A DNA stretch of 64,000 nucleotides from Dastarcus helophoroides (lineage: Eukaryota; Arthropoda; Insecta; Coleoptera; Bothrideridae). How positions within the stretch are numbered: position 1 is the stretch's first letter; the number at the start of each line of letters is the position of its first letter. The stretch spans positions 36,603,283 to 36,667,282 of the forward strand of contig CM053331.1 in NCBI GenBank assembly GCA_028583605.1, written 5' to 3'. This document shows positions 1 through 12,600 of the stretch, piece by piece. The position numbers and the translations under genes were made by a program. The notes under the pieces were generated by a model, which saw only the letters and a list, made by a program, of their open reading frames with translations, was not told the origin of the DNA and did not search any database.

Positions 1-152
1 CGCGTTTCAACAGCCAAGCTATCATCTTCAGATGTCGAAGCGCGTTAGAGCAACCTTTGTTGTGTTTTTTAATCTTTCTTGGTTTTAGGGGGCAATATTT
101 GTATTTCAGTTTTTGAAGATAACCAAGGACCAGTTCGTTCCACCAAAAAAAG
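1..152. repeat. FBR foldback repeat, copy 1 (partial)
   Basis: FBR is a repeat defined here. Its arm reads ggaacggactggtccttgg, then attgaaatacaaatcttgtc, then a poly-A/C stretch ending in a gctctaacgcgtttcga core. The inverted arm follows, so full copies are foldbacks of about 230-250 bp. This copy begins in the core at the window edge and ends in the reverse arm (accaaggaccag..gttccacc). Confidence 0.8.
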
Positions 153-523
153 TGATAAATTTTAGTTTTTTATAATGAATTGTACACGAAAATAAAGCAT
201 CTATTCTATAAAATAGAGGAACGTCAAAAATGTATGAAAATAATTAAGCAACCTAAACTAAAACAGCAATCTAATAAATATAATTCACTTTAATTGTGTC
301 AGTGCTCAAACAGTCAAAATTATTTGGTTTCGGAGCTTTGCAACAAAGAAAATAAGTCGCCATTGGTCATTATTTTGTGCACGAAATAAAATTGGAAGTT
401 ATTACATTGCACCTAAATACTCCCAACAAGTGTCCGCTATTAGACTTTCATATAATTTCAACTGGAAACTGGAAAAATAAAGTTTTTGTTGAAGTAAGAA
501 TAAAGATGTAGAAAACTACTTAC
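153..523. other. Intron sequence duplicated in the next exon-pair unit
   Basis: This non-coding stretch (for example ttattacattgcacctaaat) aligns along its length to about 6640-6955, immediately beside exon E28. No ORF or site of its own is visible. Confidence 0.6.
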
Positions 524-619
524 CCTTATCCACTTCTGAAGAGCTCGGAGGCCTACAGGTGTCATCAGGTAAAAATTCACATGGAGCATCTGCTGCTGAA
601 GTATGTCCAGTTGAAGTGT
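524..619 (-). CDS. Exon E30 (96 bp, B-type, pair 5)
   Basis: Acceptor ATTTTCAG, donor GTAAGT. It encodes TSTGHTSAADAPCEFLPDDT followed by CRPPSSSEVDK. It ends in phase 1, so the gene continues beyond the left edge. Confidence 0.82.
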
Positions 620-3600
620 CTGAAAATAGAGAAAGCTCAAGCAGGAGCAAGTAACAAGTAATACTTGTTCTACTTGTTTAGATTTTATTTATTTTATGTA
701 AATGTTTAATGGTTTTTATTTACTCATTTTGTATTATTACAGTATCTCCACTTTCATGAAGGCTATATTACCAGTGGCGGCTGGTCTTAAAGAGCGCAAG
801 AGCGCGCGCTCCTCGTGAAATAAGCGATCTATTACCTTCTATTTAATGTAAAAGTCTTGGATTTATCACATTTTTAAACACAAAATAATGATATACTAAT
901 TAACTAATAATACTTGTGAGTGACTTGGAATAAAGTACTTAAACTTTTAATTCCATTATATTATATACTATAAGGAAATTGAAATACGTTGGTGCGCGCA
1001 GAATTATACACCTAGCGTAGCTGCCATGCGATGCCTATCAACGGCCTCCACGGGATACGGAGAAATAAACTACAGAACACCACGCTAAAGCTAGCCCGCG
1101 GTACGCCGCTCCGCGTTTATGCGATATTGCCAAATGGTACGAGTCAGAGTTTGAACTGTGTATTTATGGTTTATGATGCTAAATGCATAGGTACCGGCTG
1201 ATTTGATTGCGATTGCTAATTATGCCGCTTACAGGCCTAACTGCCAATAGTACGGCTATTCACAAAGAGATAGCAGTACCCATTCTAGGGTCTAATTATT
1301 AATTTGTAAATTTGGATTTAAACAATTTTGCTGAGAAAGTAATGAACACTTTATTTCTTTAAAAGGTCGTAGAGCGGATGTTGTTTAAAAAAATATTTTT
1401 TTGTGTTTTTGTAAAGTTTAATTAGAACTTTGTAATAAAACACATTTTATCTTCAAATGCAGTTCTCATGAAAAAGTGATATGCTTTTATTTCTATGAAA
1501 GCAAACAATTTTAATTAAGTAATCTAGAACCGTAACCAGATGCAACCGCACAGAGTACTTTAAGGGGCTCAGAAATGTCGATAATGATTTTTTTTTGTAC
1601 TCGATGAAAGTATTTTAAAGATGATAACCCAAAAATATTTTGGAGGCTATAAGATGTTATATAAATTTAATTCGTAAAAATACTATCAAGTGTCACAATT
1701 TTTGTTTCTCTTAAATTTAATACCTTGCTATGGCACTGGAGTCACCGAAACTCTTAACTATTAATATTTTCGCACAGGGCATCGAATTTCTATTTTTTCG
1801 TTCCGGGTTTTGGTTCTCGTTCCGGGAAAAAAATCATATCGGTTCCGTTCCGGTTTTCGTTCCGACAAAAATAGCGTTTTTGTCCGGTTTTCGGTTCAGT
1901 TCCAGCTTACTCATTTTTTAATTTTTTTTAATTTTTTATTTAAATTGATTTTCTAACATAATTCAGGATTTGTTCTCCCTCTTTTTAAAATATTACATCA
2001 TATAACTACTGTGGTAATGCTTAAAATTTGAAGGAAATATTTCTCGATTTTTCGAATTTAAAAATTTCAGGCTGAAACTCTGGATTCTGGGTTTATTTTG
2101 AGTTCAAACTTCAAACCTCCGACTTTATTTAAAAAAATTAACTGATATACGTGCATTCGCCTAGGTGAAAAAAAGAGAAAGGATCCTTTGGTTATATACT
2201 TTTTGAAAGATTCGACTTTTCTGAAGGATTCAATTTTTATTGAAAATTTTAACTTATTTTGAAAATTGCGACAATAAAAACCCACTTTTTGACAAAGTCG
2301 ATTTTTTCCCGTTCGGCTTCCAAATTTTCAAAATTTTAACTTGATTTCGAAAATTTCGACCTTTTTTTTGTAATATTCCAAATTCCTCAAAATTCTGTCT
2401 TATTTGGTTGGTTTTGATTTTTTTGAACATTTTACTCTTATAACCATCGTTCTTGTTAAAAATTTTATTTTTTGAAAATTACAATTTTTTTTGAATATTT
2501 GGAATTGATCTCGAAGTTGTCTGACCTTATTTTTATAAATATCAGAAATTTCAGACTCGAAATTTCATCTTTTTTTGCAAATATAACTAATTTTAAATTC
2601 GATTTTTTCAAAACATTTCAACTCTTTTTAAAAATTTGAATTTTTGTAAATATCAGGAATTTCAGACTCGAAATTTCATCTTTTTTTGCAAATATAACTA
2701 ATTTTAAATTCGATTTTTCCAAAACATTTCAATTCTTTTTAAAAATTTGAATTTTTTCAAAGTTTTAACTTTTTGCAAATATCTACTCTCTCGAATGTTT
2801 GTTTTTTTATTCAACTTTTTTTCAATTTTCACTTTTTCGCAAGATACTGACTTTCTAAAAATGATTACTCTTTTAAAAATCTAAATTCGATTTTAATTGA
2901 AAATTCTTAAAGATTTTTCGATATCCTTGAAGCATTTCGTTTTTATATTTTGAAAACTTTCAAATTCAAATGTTCTTTTTTTTAGCTTCCACTTTTTTCA
3001 AATGTTTATTTATTTTATTAATCGCCAGACTTTTTCAGTTTGACCTTTCTCTAAGATTTTAATTTTTTTTCCAAATTGTGAATTTTTTGAAAATCTTTAT
3101 ACATAATTTCGATCTTTTCTCCAAATTGTTATTTTTTTTTTCAAAATATTGATTTTTTCTGTAAATTTAATGATGTTAAAAAACTGACTTTTAAAAACTT
3201 CTACCCTGTTTTTTTTTTTACTTTTTGACCTTGGTCAAACTATTGACAATTTCTCAAAGCTTTAATCTTTTTTTGAAAACTGAGATTTATTTTTAAATTT
3301 CAACTTTTTCTTGAAGTTTCGGCTTTTATGTAGTAAACTGAACTTTTATTTAAAATATTAGATTTTCCTTTAATTTTTGTTTCTTGAAAAATTAAATTTA
3401 ATCTCAAAATTCCGACATTTTTAATATTTTCAAACCTTTTCCAAAATTTAGACTTTTTTTGAAAACTTCGACCTTTTATCAACGAAATTTAGACTTTTTC
3501 CCGAAGTTATAACTTTTTTAGAATTTGATTTTTGGGAAAATTTCCTCTTTTTTTCAAAAGTTTGGATTTTTTATAATATGATTGATTCTTTCAAAATAAT

Positions 3601-6600
3601 TACCTTTTTTTTGAAAATTTTCACTTTAGCTCAAAATTTTTACTATTTCTCAAAATTTTAACTTCTTTTTTTGATAATTCCGACTTTTTCCCGAAAATTT
3701 TCACTTTTTTCAAAATTGCGAATTTTTGAAATATTTGATTTTTTTCAGGATTTTAATCTTTTTTAAAAAGTGTTACCTTTTATCATTAAAATTGGGACTT
3801 TTTTCAAAATTAAATATAGCTTCATCCAAAATTTAAAGTTTTTTCCAAATCTCCATTTTTTTCAAAAGTTCGAGTTTTTGTGATAACTTTAACATTTTTT
3901 TAAAATTCGCCTGTTCTAGAAATTTTTTAATTTTGGTGAAGAATCTAGGTTTTCAAATTACCATTTTTAAATTTTGAACGAATTCTACAAAAGGAATTCA
4001 AGATTTAACTAAATTTCGATTTTAAAGCTGCCTAAATTCAAAACAATCTAAACAAAAATCACAGCTTCGAGGCGGAGATCTAAATTCTAAAAAGTCAAAT
4101 ATGGCGTAAACAAAACCAGATAAAAATTGGAAGTTTAAGTTGGACATTTTCTACCATGTCATCGTTTCAAGTTTACCCTTAAAATTTCGACTTCAATTTC
4201 AAGATCCCGGCTTTATAGTGGAATATAAATGTTGTATTTTTCTCTTGAAATTTTGACTGCAATTCCCAGTTTCTAGGAGAAATTAGAAATAGCAAGATTT
4301 CATCACAAATTTTGAGATTTTGGGAAGTTTGATGAAGTGGGCATAGCAAAAAATCATTAGAATTTGAAATATCAAGAAAAAAATTGGCATATTTAAATTA
4401 AAGTGAAATTTGAAGGAAAAAATTCAAGGCAACTCAAAATTTTTATTAATAACTTTAAAAAACAAGAATATTCTATTATAAAAGGAAAAATCCAAGTTTG
4501 AGGAAAAAAAAACAAAGTTTGAGTGTTTGTTCTAAAGAAAAAGTTGGAATTTTCGGAAAAATTCAAATTTGCAAATAAAATTGTCAGGAAACTGGGCTTC
4601 AATGGCTTCACTGCTTGATATTTACAATAGCACATAAAATCTGTATTTTAAACTCGAAATTTTATAAAAAGAAAAGAAATATTTTGAGAAAAGGGTCCAA
4701 ATTTCAAAACAGAAGCAAAAATTTTGAAAAATGAATATTTAAGTTATACAATTTAAAATTCAATTTGGCTTGAAATTTTGAGAATAAAATCAACATTTTC
4801 TAAGAAAGAGTGAAAATTGTAGGTTTCTAATTGAACTTTCAAAAAAATGTTCTTTAAAATAAACTCATAATTTTGAGATGCACAAATTTGTGTAAAATTT
4901 TAAAAAGGAAATTTATTAAAAAATCCCAAACTTTAGGGTAAATTAAAAATTATTTTAAGAACATACAAATTCAAGGAACCGAAATAAACCGTTATTTTTT
5001 TCCGGTTCTGCTCCGGTTTTCGTTCCTACAAAAATAACGGTTTTTTTTTCGGTTTCCGGTTTTCGGTTCAGTTCCGGTTCGAAGCCCTGTTTTTGCATCT
5101 GCGCACCCCCTGTCAAAAAGTCACCAGCCGCCACTGTATATTACTGAAACATGTCGCAGAAATAAAAAAATGAAAAAAAAAAGAAAATTTATAAACATTC
5201 TCCAAATGTGAAACAAAAAAGATAGAAACAGTACACAGCCTTACCTGTTTTATGGCTTCCCAAGGAAGATTTTCTGCTGGAAACTATAAAAAATGAAATA
5301 CATTAAACATGGTCAGTGTCAATCCAAAGCAAAGGGTCTAGCCGTACTTCCATAGCGAAATTGCCCCCACCCAGAACCTACACCGTGATCTACGTCGTTA
5401 CGTGGAGAATGTCATTAGAAATTAATATAGGTGGATTTCCCCCCCCCCCTTCATTTTTGATTGCCATGGAGATAATTAAAAAAAAGCTTCTTCAGGCACC
5501 TTTTTTTCTAAGCGATCTATCTGCTAAACTATTGAAGCAAGCAAAGAAAAACAAACTGTTTGTGATATTACGTTGCAGGATCCATTTTATAATTTTTTTC
5601 AGGGGGCTAGCTTAACTAACTTGGAAATAAAAAATATTAGTACTTAAATTAATATGAACCTTCATTTCCTAAGCAATCTGAAAAAGTTTTTTATTCAATA
5701 TGGAAACGCTTTTAAAGTAGGATAACAATTATATTTATTTTAAATATACAAGGCAGCAGGCGCGGAGGTTATGGGCAGATATATTTAATTTTTTTGACAT
5801 GTTGCACCACTTGGATTTTAACAAAACTTCGTACCCTGTTAGAAGACATATGAATACATTTTTCATATTTTTTGTAGAGTGGTCACTTAAAGAGACCCTT
5901 CAAAAATTAATACTTAAAATTTTTATTTGTATTTTATTAATACAAGGGGCTAGCTTTCCCAAAAATATTTATAGAATAGACCCTACAATGTACCATCACC
6001 ATCAGTTAGTTTTGCTTTGCTACCTTTAATAGTTTAACGAATATGTCGCTTAGAAAAAAAGATGCCTGAGGAAGGTTTTTTAAAATTATCTCCTTAGTAA
6101 CCGAAGATGGAGGGAGAAAATTGACATTCAGTAATTAGTAATGTGACCCTATACGTTATGAGATCGATCACGATATAGGTTCCCGGTGGGGGCAATTTCA
6201 CTATGAAAGTACGGCTAGACCCTTTAATTTTTAAAATGAAACATTAGTATGGACACTCGCTGTGAGCATTCGCATATTATGTAACAACTCAGATTCTCAT
6301 CTTGGAATAAGTATGAAAATAAGAAATTGGGTTGATTTTAGTTTTCTCTGAGTTCTAACGAAAAAAAGCATAATTTTAACGGAACGGACTGGTCCTTGGT
6401 TATCTTCAAAAATTGAAATACAAATCTTGTCTCCTAAAACCAAGTAAGATTAAAAAACACAACAACGGCTACTCTAACGTGTTTCGATAACCAAGCTCTC
6501 ATCTTCAGAGAGATAACACTCTGAATATGATAGCTTGGTTGTCGAAACGCACAGCCATTGTTGTGTTTTTTAATCTTTCTTGGTTTCAGGGGACAAGATT

Positions 6601-9600
6601 TGTATTTCAATTTTTAAAAGAAAGCAGTAACTCTAGAAAATAACATAACGTTAAAAGTGTATAAAAATAATTAACCAATCTAGTCAAAACTAACACAGAA
6701 TTATAAAAAAAACGACATATCGTTAATTACGCTCGAACAGCCGAAGTTATTTGGTTGCAAAACATTACATCGAAGAAAAAATAAATGGCTATTAGTGCCT
6801 ATTGTAATATATGCTCGAAATAAAGTTGAAAATTGTTACATTGCACCCAGTTACGTCCAGTAAGTTATCCACTGTTGGATACATCTGGAAACTTGCCAAA
6901 AAAGGGAGTTTTTGTGCAAACAAAGGATACATAGAAGATGTAAGGAATTACTCACCTTTATCGACTTCAGAAGAGCTAGCAGGTTTACAGGTATTATCAG
7001 CAGAGAATTCACAAGGAGCATCTGCAGCAGTATGTTTACTTGAAGTGCCTGAAAATAGAGATAACTCAGTGTAATGCAGTGTAAGATAAACGTTGCTTTG
7101 CTTGGTTAGATCTAATTTATTTTAAATAAATGTCGACTTTTTTTTAATTATTATTAATTAATTATGACTGTTTTCTATTTGCAATTTTTATTTTACTTTT
7201 TAGGGTCCAAAAATTGAAATACAAACCTTGTCCTCTGAAACCAAGAAAGATTAAAAAACACAACAGAGGTTGCTCTCGATCCATCTAGATCCGTTAGAGC
7301 AACCTCTGTTGTGTTTTTTAATCTTTTTTGGTTTCAGAGGGCAAGATTTGTATTTCAATTTTTGAAGATAACCAAGGACAACCAAAGGTTCCAGTTAAAA
7401 TGTATCATTAGTTGACATTATCTTTGGCAGTTGATGAAATATTTTGAATTGTGTACATGTTAAGTACCAACATATAAAAAGACAACATTATCCTTAATAA
7501 TGGACCAGTCATCTGAAGCCTGTAACACGTCAATCTTTTTTTTTTCGTACAGCAATAGAGTCATGTTTTACACAGATATAATGACTATATAGTGCTAGTC
7601 CATAACTTGAAATAAATTCAGTAAATCAAAGATAGTTTTTTTTTCGGAAATATACTAGGACATGTCGATTAATATTTTAATTTGCGCTCTTTTTGATGTA
7701 GGAAAATTTTACAAGTATGTCCCACATTTAATAAATAACGTCATCGACAATTTTTTTAAATATTGTTAGTTAACCTAGTTAACTTAGGTGGTTGATGAAA
7801 TATTTTGAAATGAGTACACTATGTAAAGGACTACAGAAAACATCATTTTCAATAATGGACTAGTCGCCTGAAACCTGTAACACGTTATTTTTTTTTTGTA
7901 AAACAAAATTAATTTATTACGAATGTATGTTGACCTATTACTGAAACCTGTCGCAGGATTAAAAAGATGAAAACCGAAAATTTATAAATATCCTCCAATT
8001 ATAAACCAAAGAGGGATTTGAAACAGTACTCAATCAGTCTTACCTGTTTTTTGACTTGTCAAGGAAGATTTTCTGCTGGAAACTATAAAGAAAGAAAAAA
8101 ATAAGTTAAACATGTTTCATCCCCAAGCAAATTTACATTATCGTCCGTGTATTGCTTTTACTACTAGATACCTAATATATTGGGTTGGCAAGAAAGTAAT
8201 TTCGGTTTTGTTTTCAATACAGGGTGTTACAAAAGTCCGGGCCGCTACTTCAGGAGCATATTCTACACATTAAAATATGAAAAATGTTGAAATACATTTT
8301 TTTCTTTAAATTGCCTCCTAACGGAGATATGACCATTTAAAGACGGCGCTCCTAAAGTGGTTTTTTCACTACAAAAAGTTAACGGCTAGTAGCAAAGTCA
8401 TGAAATTGGGCAAGCAGTTAAAGAATTGGATTAGGCATATTCTCATGTAACATATTTTTTAAATAAGCAGTAGCGTGGTGTGTAGGGGGTTGCCCGCGAT
8501 TATTCTTTGCCGTAACTTTTTTGTATTGCAATTTTTCGACACAAAAGTGCCATAATCGTAAAAAGCAACTTTTATTATACAAAAAAGGTACTCCTTCTCA
8601 AAGTCGCTAAAAGTAACCGTTTCCGAGAAAAAAGCGTTTAAACAAAATTGTTGCATTTATTAGAATTCGTTTTGCAAATTTCTAATTGATCCACTACTAA
8701 CTGCTTTGATATAAAAATAGTACAAAATTAAGAAAAAAAAATCAAAGCAAGTGTTCGAAATTACTGCCCCCTGCAGCAATACATTGCTCGGCTCGTCTTC
8801 TAAGGGAACTCCTTACTCTTTCGCAAATGCCTGGTATATTGTGAATCTGGTTGAACGCATTTTCAATTCGTTCACGAAGATCGTTGATATTGTCAACTGG
8901 TGTGGAGTAGACGATCTGCTTTAGATGTCCCCATAAGTAGAAATCGAGTGGGTTGAGGTCAGGAGACCTAGCTGGCCATGGTATCGGACCTCCTCGACCT
9001 ATCCATCGTTGATGATAGTTGTTATTCAAAAATTCCCTAGCAACTGCACTAAAATGGGCAGGTGCCCCATCGTGCATTATCCACATTCGCTGTCTTGTTA
9101 TGAGTGGAACATCTTCAAGTAACACGGGTAACTCTGTTTGCAAAAAATGTCTATATGATGCTCCTGTTAACCTATGAGGTAAAAAAAACGGTCCAATTAT
9201 AGAGTCCCCTATTATTCCTCCCCAAATGTTAAGTGAAAAATGTTGCTGATGTCTCGACTGAATAACTGCATTGGGATTTTCAACTTGCCACTGATGCATG
9301 TTGTGAAAGTTAAGTATCCCGTTTCTGGTAAAACCCGCTTCGTCCGTAAATAATATGAGCGATGGAAAGTTCTCATTTTCAGCGATCTTATGCAATAGCC
9401 AGTTGCAAAATTCTATTCTTGGAGGATAATCAGCAGCAAGTAACCCTTGCACTCTTTGAAAATGATAGGGGTAAAATTGGTAAAATTTCAAAATTTGCCA
9501 GATAGTTACGTGATTTACTCCTTCGGCTAAAGCAAGTTGTCTAGTGCTGACACATGGATCTTCTTCAACTCGCTGAAGCGCACGCTCCTCTAAATTAGCA

Positions 9601-12600
9601 ACTTCTGCGTTTGGCCTTCCAACACGTTCGCCTTTGAAAACAAAATTTCCTGTTTCACATAAACGAGCATGAATTTTCTGGAACAATTTTTCTCCTGGTA
9701 GGTGTCTATTAGGAAAACGTTCGGCATAAAGCCGTCTTGCTTCAGCACGATTGCAATTTGCAAGCCCGTACATTAAATGCATATCGGCCATTTCTTGATT
9801 TGAATAGTCCATTTTATCAAAATAATGAAAAGTTAAAAAACTACTACACTTACTATTGACAACAAAAACTGCTAAAGTTTACAGCTTACGACCAAATTTT
9901 ATCAGTGACACAACGTCAATCTCTGGCAGATATTGTCAAGTACAATTGTTTTCTTTACGATCAGTTTGCATGACCAACTTATTTTTTCTTATACAAATTA
10001 GTTAGAATTTCGAAGACGGGATAGGATTATTTAAACGTCTTTTTCTCGGAAACGGTTACTTTTAGCGACTTTGAGAAGGAGTACCTTTTTTGTATTAAAA
10101 AATGTCGCTTTTTACGATTATGGAACTTTTGTGTCGAAATATTGCAATACAAAAAAGTTACGGCAAAAAATAATCGCGGGCAACCCCCTACACACCACGC
10201 TACTGCTTATTTAAAAAATATGTTACATGAGAATATGCCTAATCCAATTCTTTAACTGCTTGCCCAATTTCATGACTTTGCTACTAACCGTTAACTTTTT
10301 GTAGTAAAAAAACCACTTTAGGGGCGCCGTCTTTAAATGGTCATATCTCCGTTAGGAGGCAATTTAAAGAAAAAAATGTATTTCAACATTTTTCATATTT
10401 TAATGTGTAGAATATGCTCCTGAAGTAGCGGCCCGGGCTTTTGTAACACCCTGTATATTTAAAAAAAACACATTTTTTTAATATAAAGAATAGACTTTAA
10501 TTAATTATATATTTTCCATTTTGTTCAATTTTGCCATCTTTCTTGCAGCTTCATGATTCCGCGCTCATAGAATTTCTGATCCTTCTCAGAAAAAAACTGA
10601 ACCAAGTGCAATTTAAGGTCATCATCATTTGGGAAATTTTTACCATTCATAGGGTTCTGCAAACTACGAAATAAATGATAACTAGATGATGCTAGGTCAG
10701 GGCTGTATGGGGGATGCAACATCACTTCCCAACTAAGCTCCCATAATTTCCCACGAGTTACCAAAGATGTGTGTCATGGTGGAATACAGTTCCTTTCCGA
10801 TTTGCCAATTCTGGTCTTTTTTTTATTGCTTCATCCAGTTTCATTAGCTGTTGGCAGTTTACATCTAAATTGATTGTCTGGTTCCTTGGAAGCAGCTCAA
10901 AATACCAAACACCTTTACAATTCCACCGACAGCATGATCTTTTTTTGATCGAATGTGATGTGGTTTGTGCTGGTTCATCGTGCTTGGACATGATCGTTTT
11001 CGATTGATGTTACTGGAGGTGACCCATTTTTCATCAGCAGTAATGATTCTTTTCAAGAAGGGATCATTTTCATTACGTCTAAAGATGCGTATCGCAAATA
11101 TTGATGCGTTGCGTCAAATGAATATTTTTCAATTTATGTGGAACCCAAATATCGAGCTTTTTAACGAGTCCAAGACATTTAAAGTGATTTTCAATGATTG
11201 TTTGTGATACATTTAACCTCGCCAAAATCTCTCAAAGAGTTATATGATAATTCTCTTTAAAAATAACATTAATTTGATTATTATCAACTTTAGTAGGTCG
11301 ACCAGAACGTTGGTCATCTTTGAGTGAAAAATCTCTAGAACGGAATTTCTTAAACCAATTCTGACAAGTGCGTTCCATTATGCAATCACCACCATAAACT
11401 TCACATATTTCCCTATAAGCCTCTGCAGCTTTCTGACCTTTACGGAAATAAAAAAGTAAAATATGCCGAAAAATTTTCGTTTTTGCACTCCATGTTAAAA
11501 TTGACCCTCAACTATCAGCTACAAATAAATTCTCTCACAACGTGCTTCAAAATGGACCTCGATCTGTCTGATATCAAATGTCAAAACGTAAAGAACACCA
11601 CCCAAAGAATTCATTCAAAAAAATTTAAATAGCGCTGTCTATGTGAAAAAAAAAACGAAATTACTTTCTTGCCAACCCAACACCATTTTGATAAAAAAAG
11701 AGTACAGTAGCCATTTACCTTTATCAACTTCTGAAGAGCTCGGAGGTTTACAGGTATTATCAGGAGCGAATTCACAAGGAGCATCTGCAGTGGCAGTATG
11801 TCGGCTTGAAGTGCCTGAAAAAATGTTCAAAAATTATTTAAACAGAGGACAACATTATTTCTGTTAATTTGGAAACTGTTAATATTTCTTGTGAAAGTTT
11901 AAAGTCGCAAATAAAACTTATTATTTGTTTATTTTGAAATGTTGAAATATATTTATATTAAATTTTTTTTTCGCAGACACCGTTCCCTATTTTCAGTTTC
12001 TGTTTCGCTTCGTTTTCACTTTAAGGGCTAATCATTTTAATGAAACATTTTAAAATCCATATAAATACAACCTAATACTTAAGAAGACATCATTGTCTGC
12101 GATAGTCGACTAGTAACCCAAAATCTGTCAGACGCTAGTATTTATTTTTTGAAAGACAAGGGTTTATTTTTTTGTATCTACGAGGACTATATTATACAGG
12201 AAAGCCTCAGGAATTAATGGGAAATAAAAAAAGAGCATTTTCCATTGAAAATAACTTCAAAAATGACTGTTCTATTCATCAACTTGTAATTGAATTGTCC
12301 AAAATAAAATGCTTAATTTGATAAATGATTCGATTTAATTTTGGTCCTAGTTATCTTCAAAAAGGTGGTGATGGTGCGTGCATAAGCAGCTGCTAAATAT
12401 ATGCTCCATTAATAAACCCAAATTCTACGGGAATTAATGAGCGATTATTTCTGAAAATTGTGGTAAACCAAAGGTGTAAACAATAAGAACAGTGTAGTGA
12501 TTAAAACAACACTAGAGACAAACAGATTAGTGCAATAATTAGTAATTTAAGGTAAGACGCTGCATTTGTATTAGCTCTGATAAGAGATAAGAAACCGTGA

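Larger units (their letters stand above)
8180..11680 (-). mobile_element. Mariner-family element, inactive, carrying an inserted DD41D transposon
   Basis: The left ITR ttgggttggcaagaaagtaa begins at 8180 after a TA. The right ITR ends at 11680 (ttactttcttgccaacccaa). The transposase lies on the minus strand and is broken. The DD41D element (8220-10453) interrupts it 40 bp inside the left end. Without the insert the mariner is about 1.27 kb, a normal length. The right TA is CA, probably by mutation. Confidence 0.88.

Noticed and set aside
5316..6029. Two plus-strand frames of 99 and 76 codons
   Set aside because: They lie inside the inverted-repeat element 5333-6224 and show no family features.
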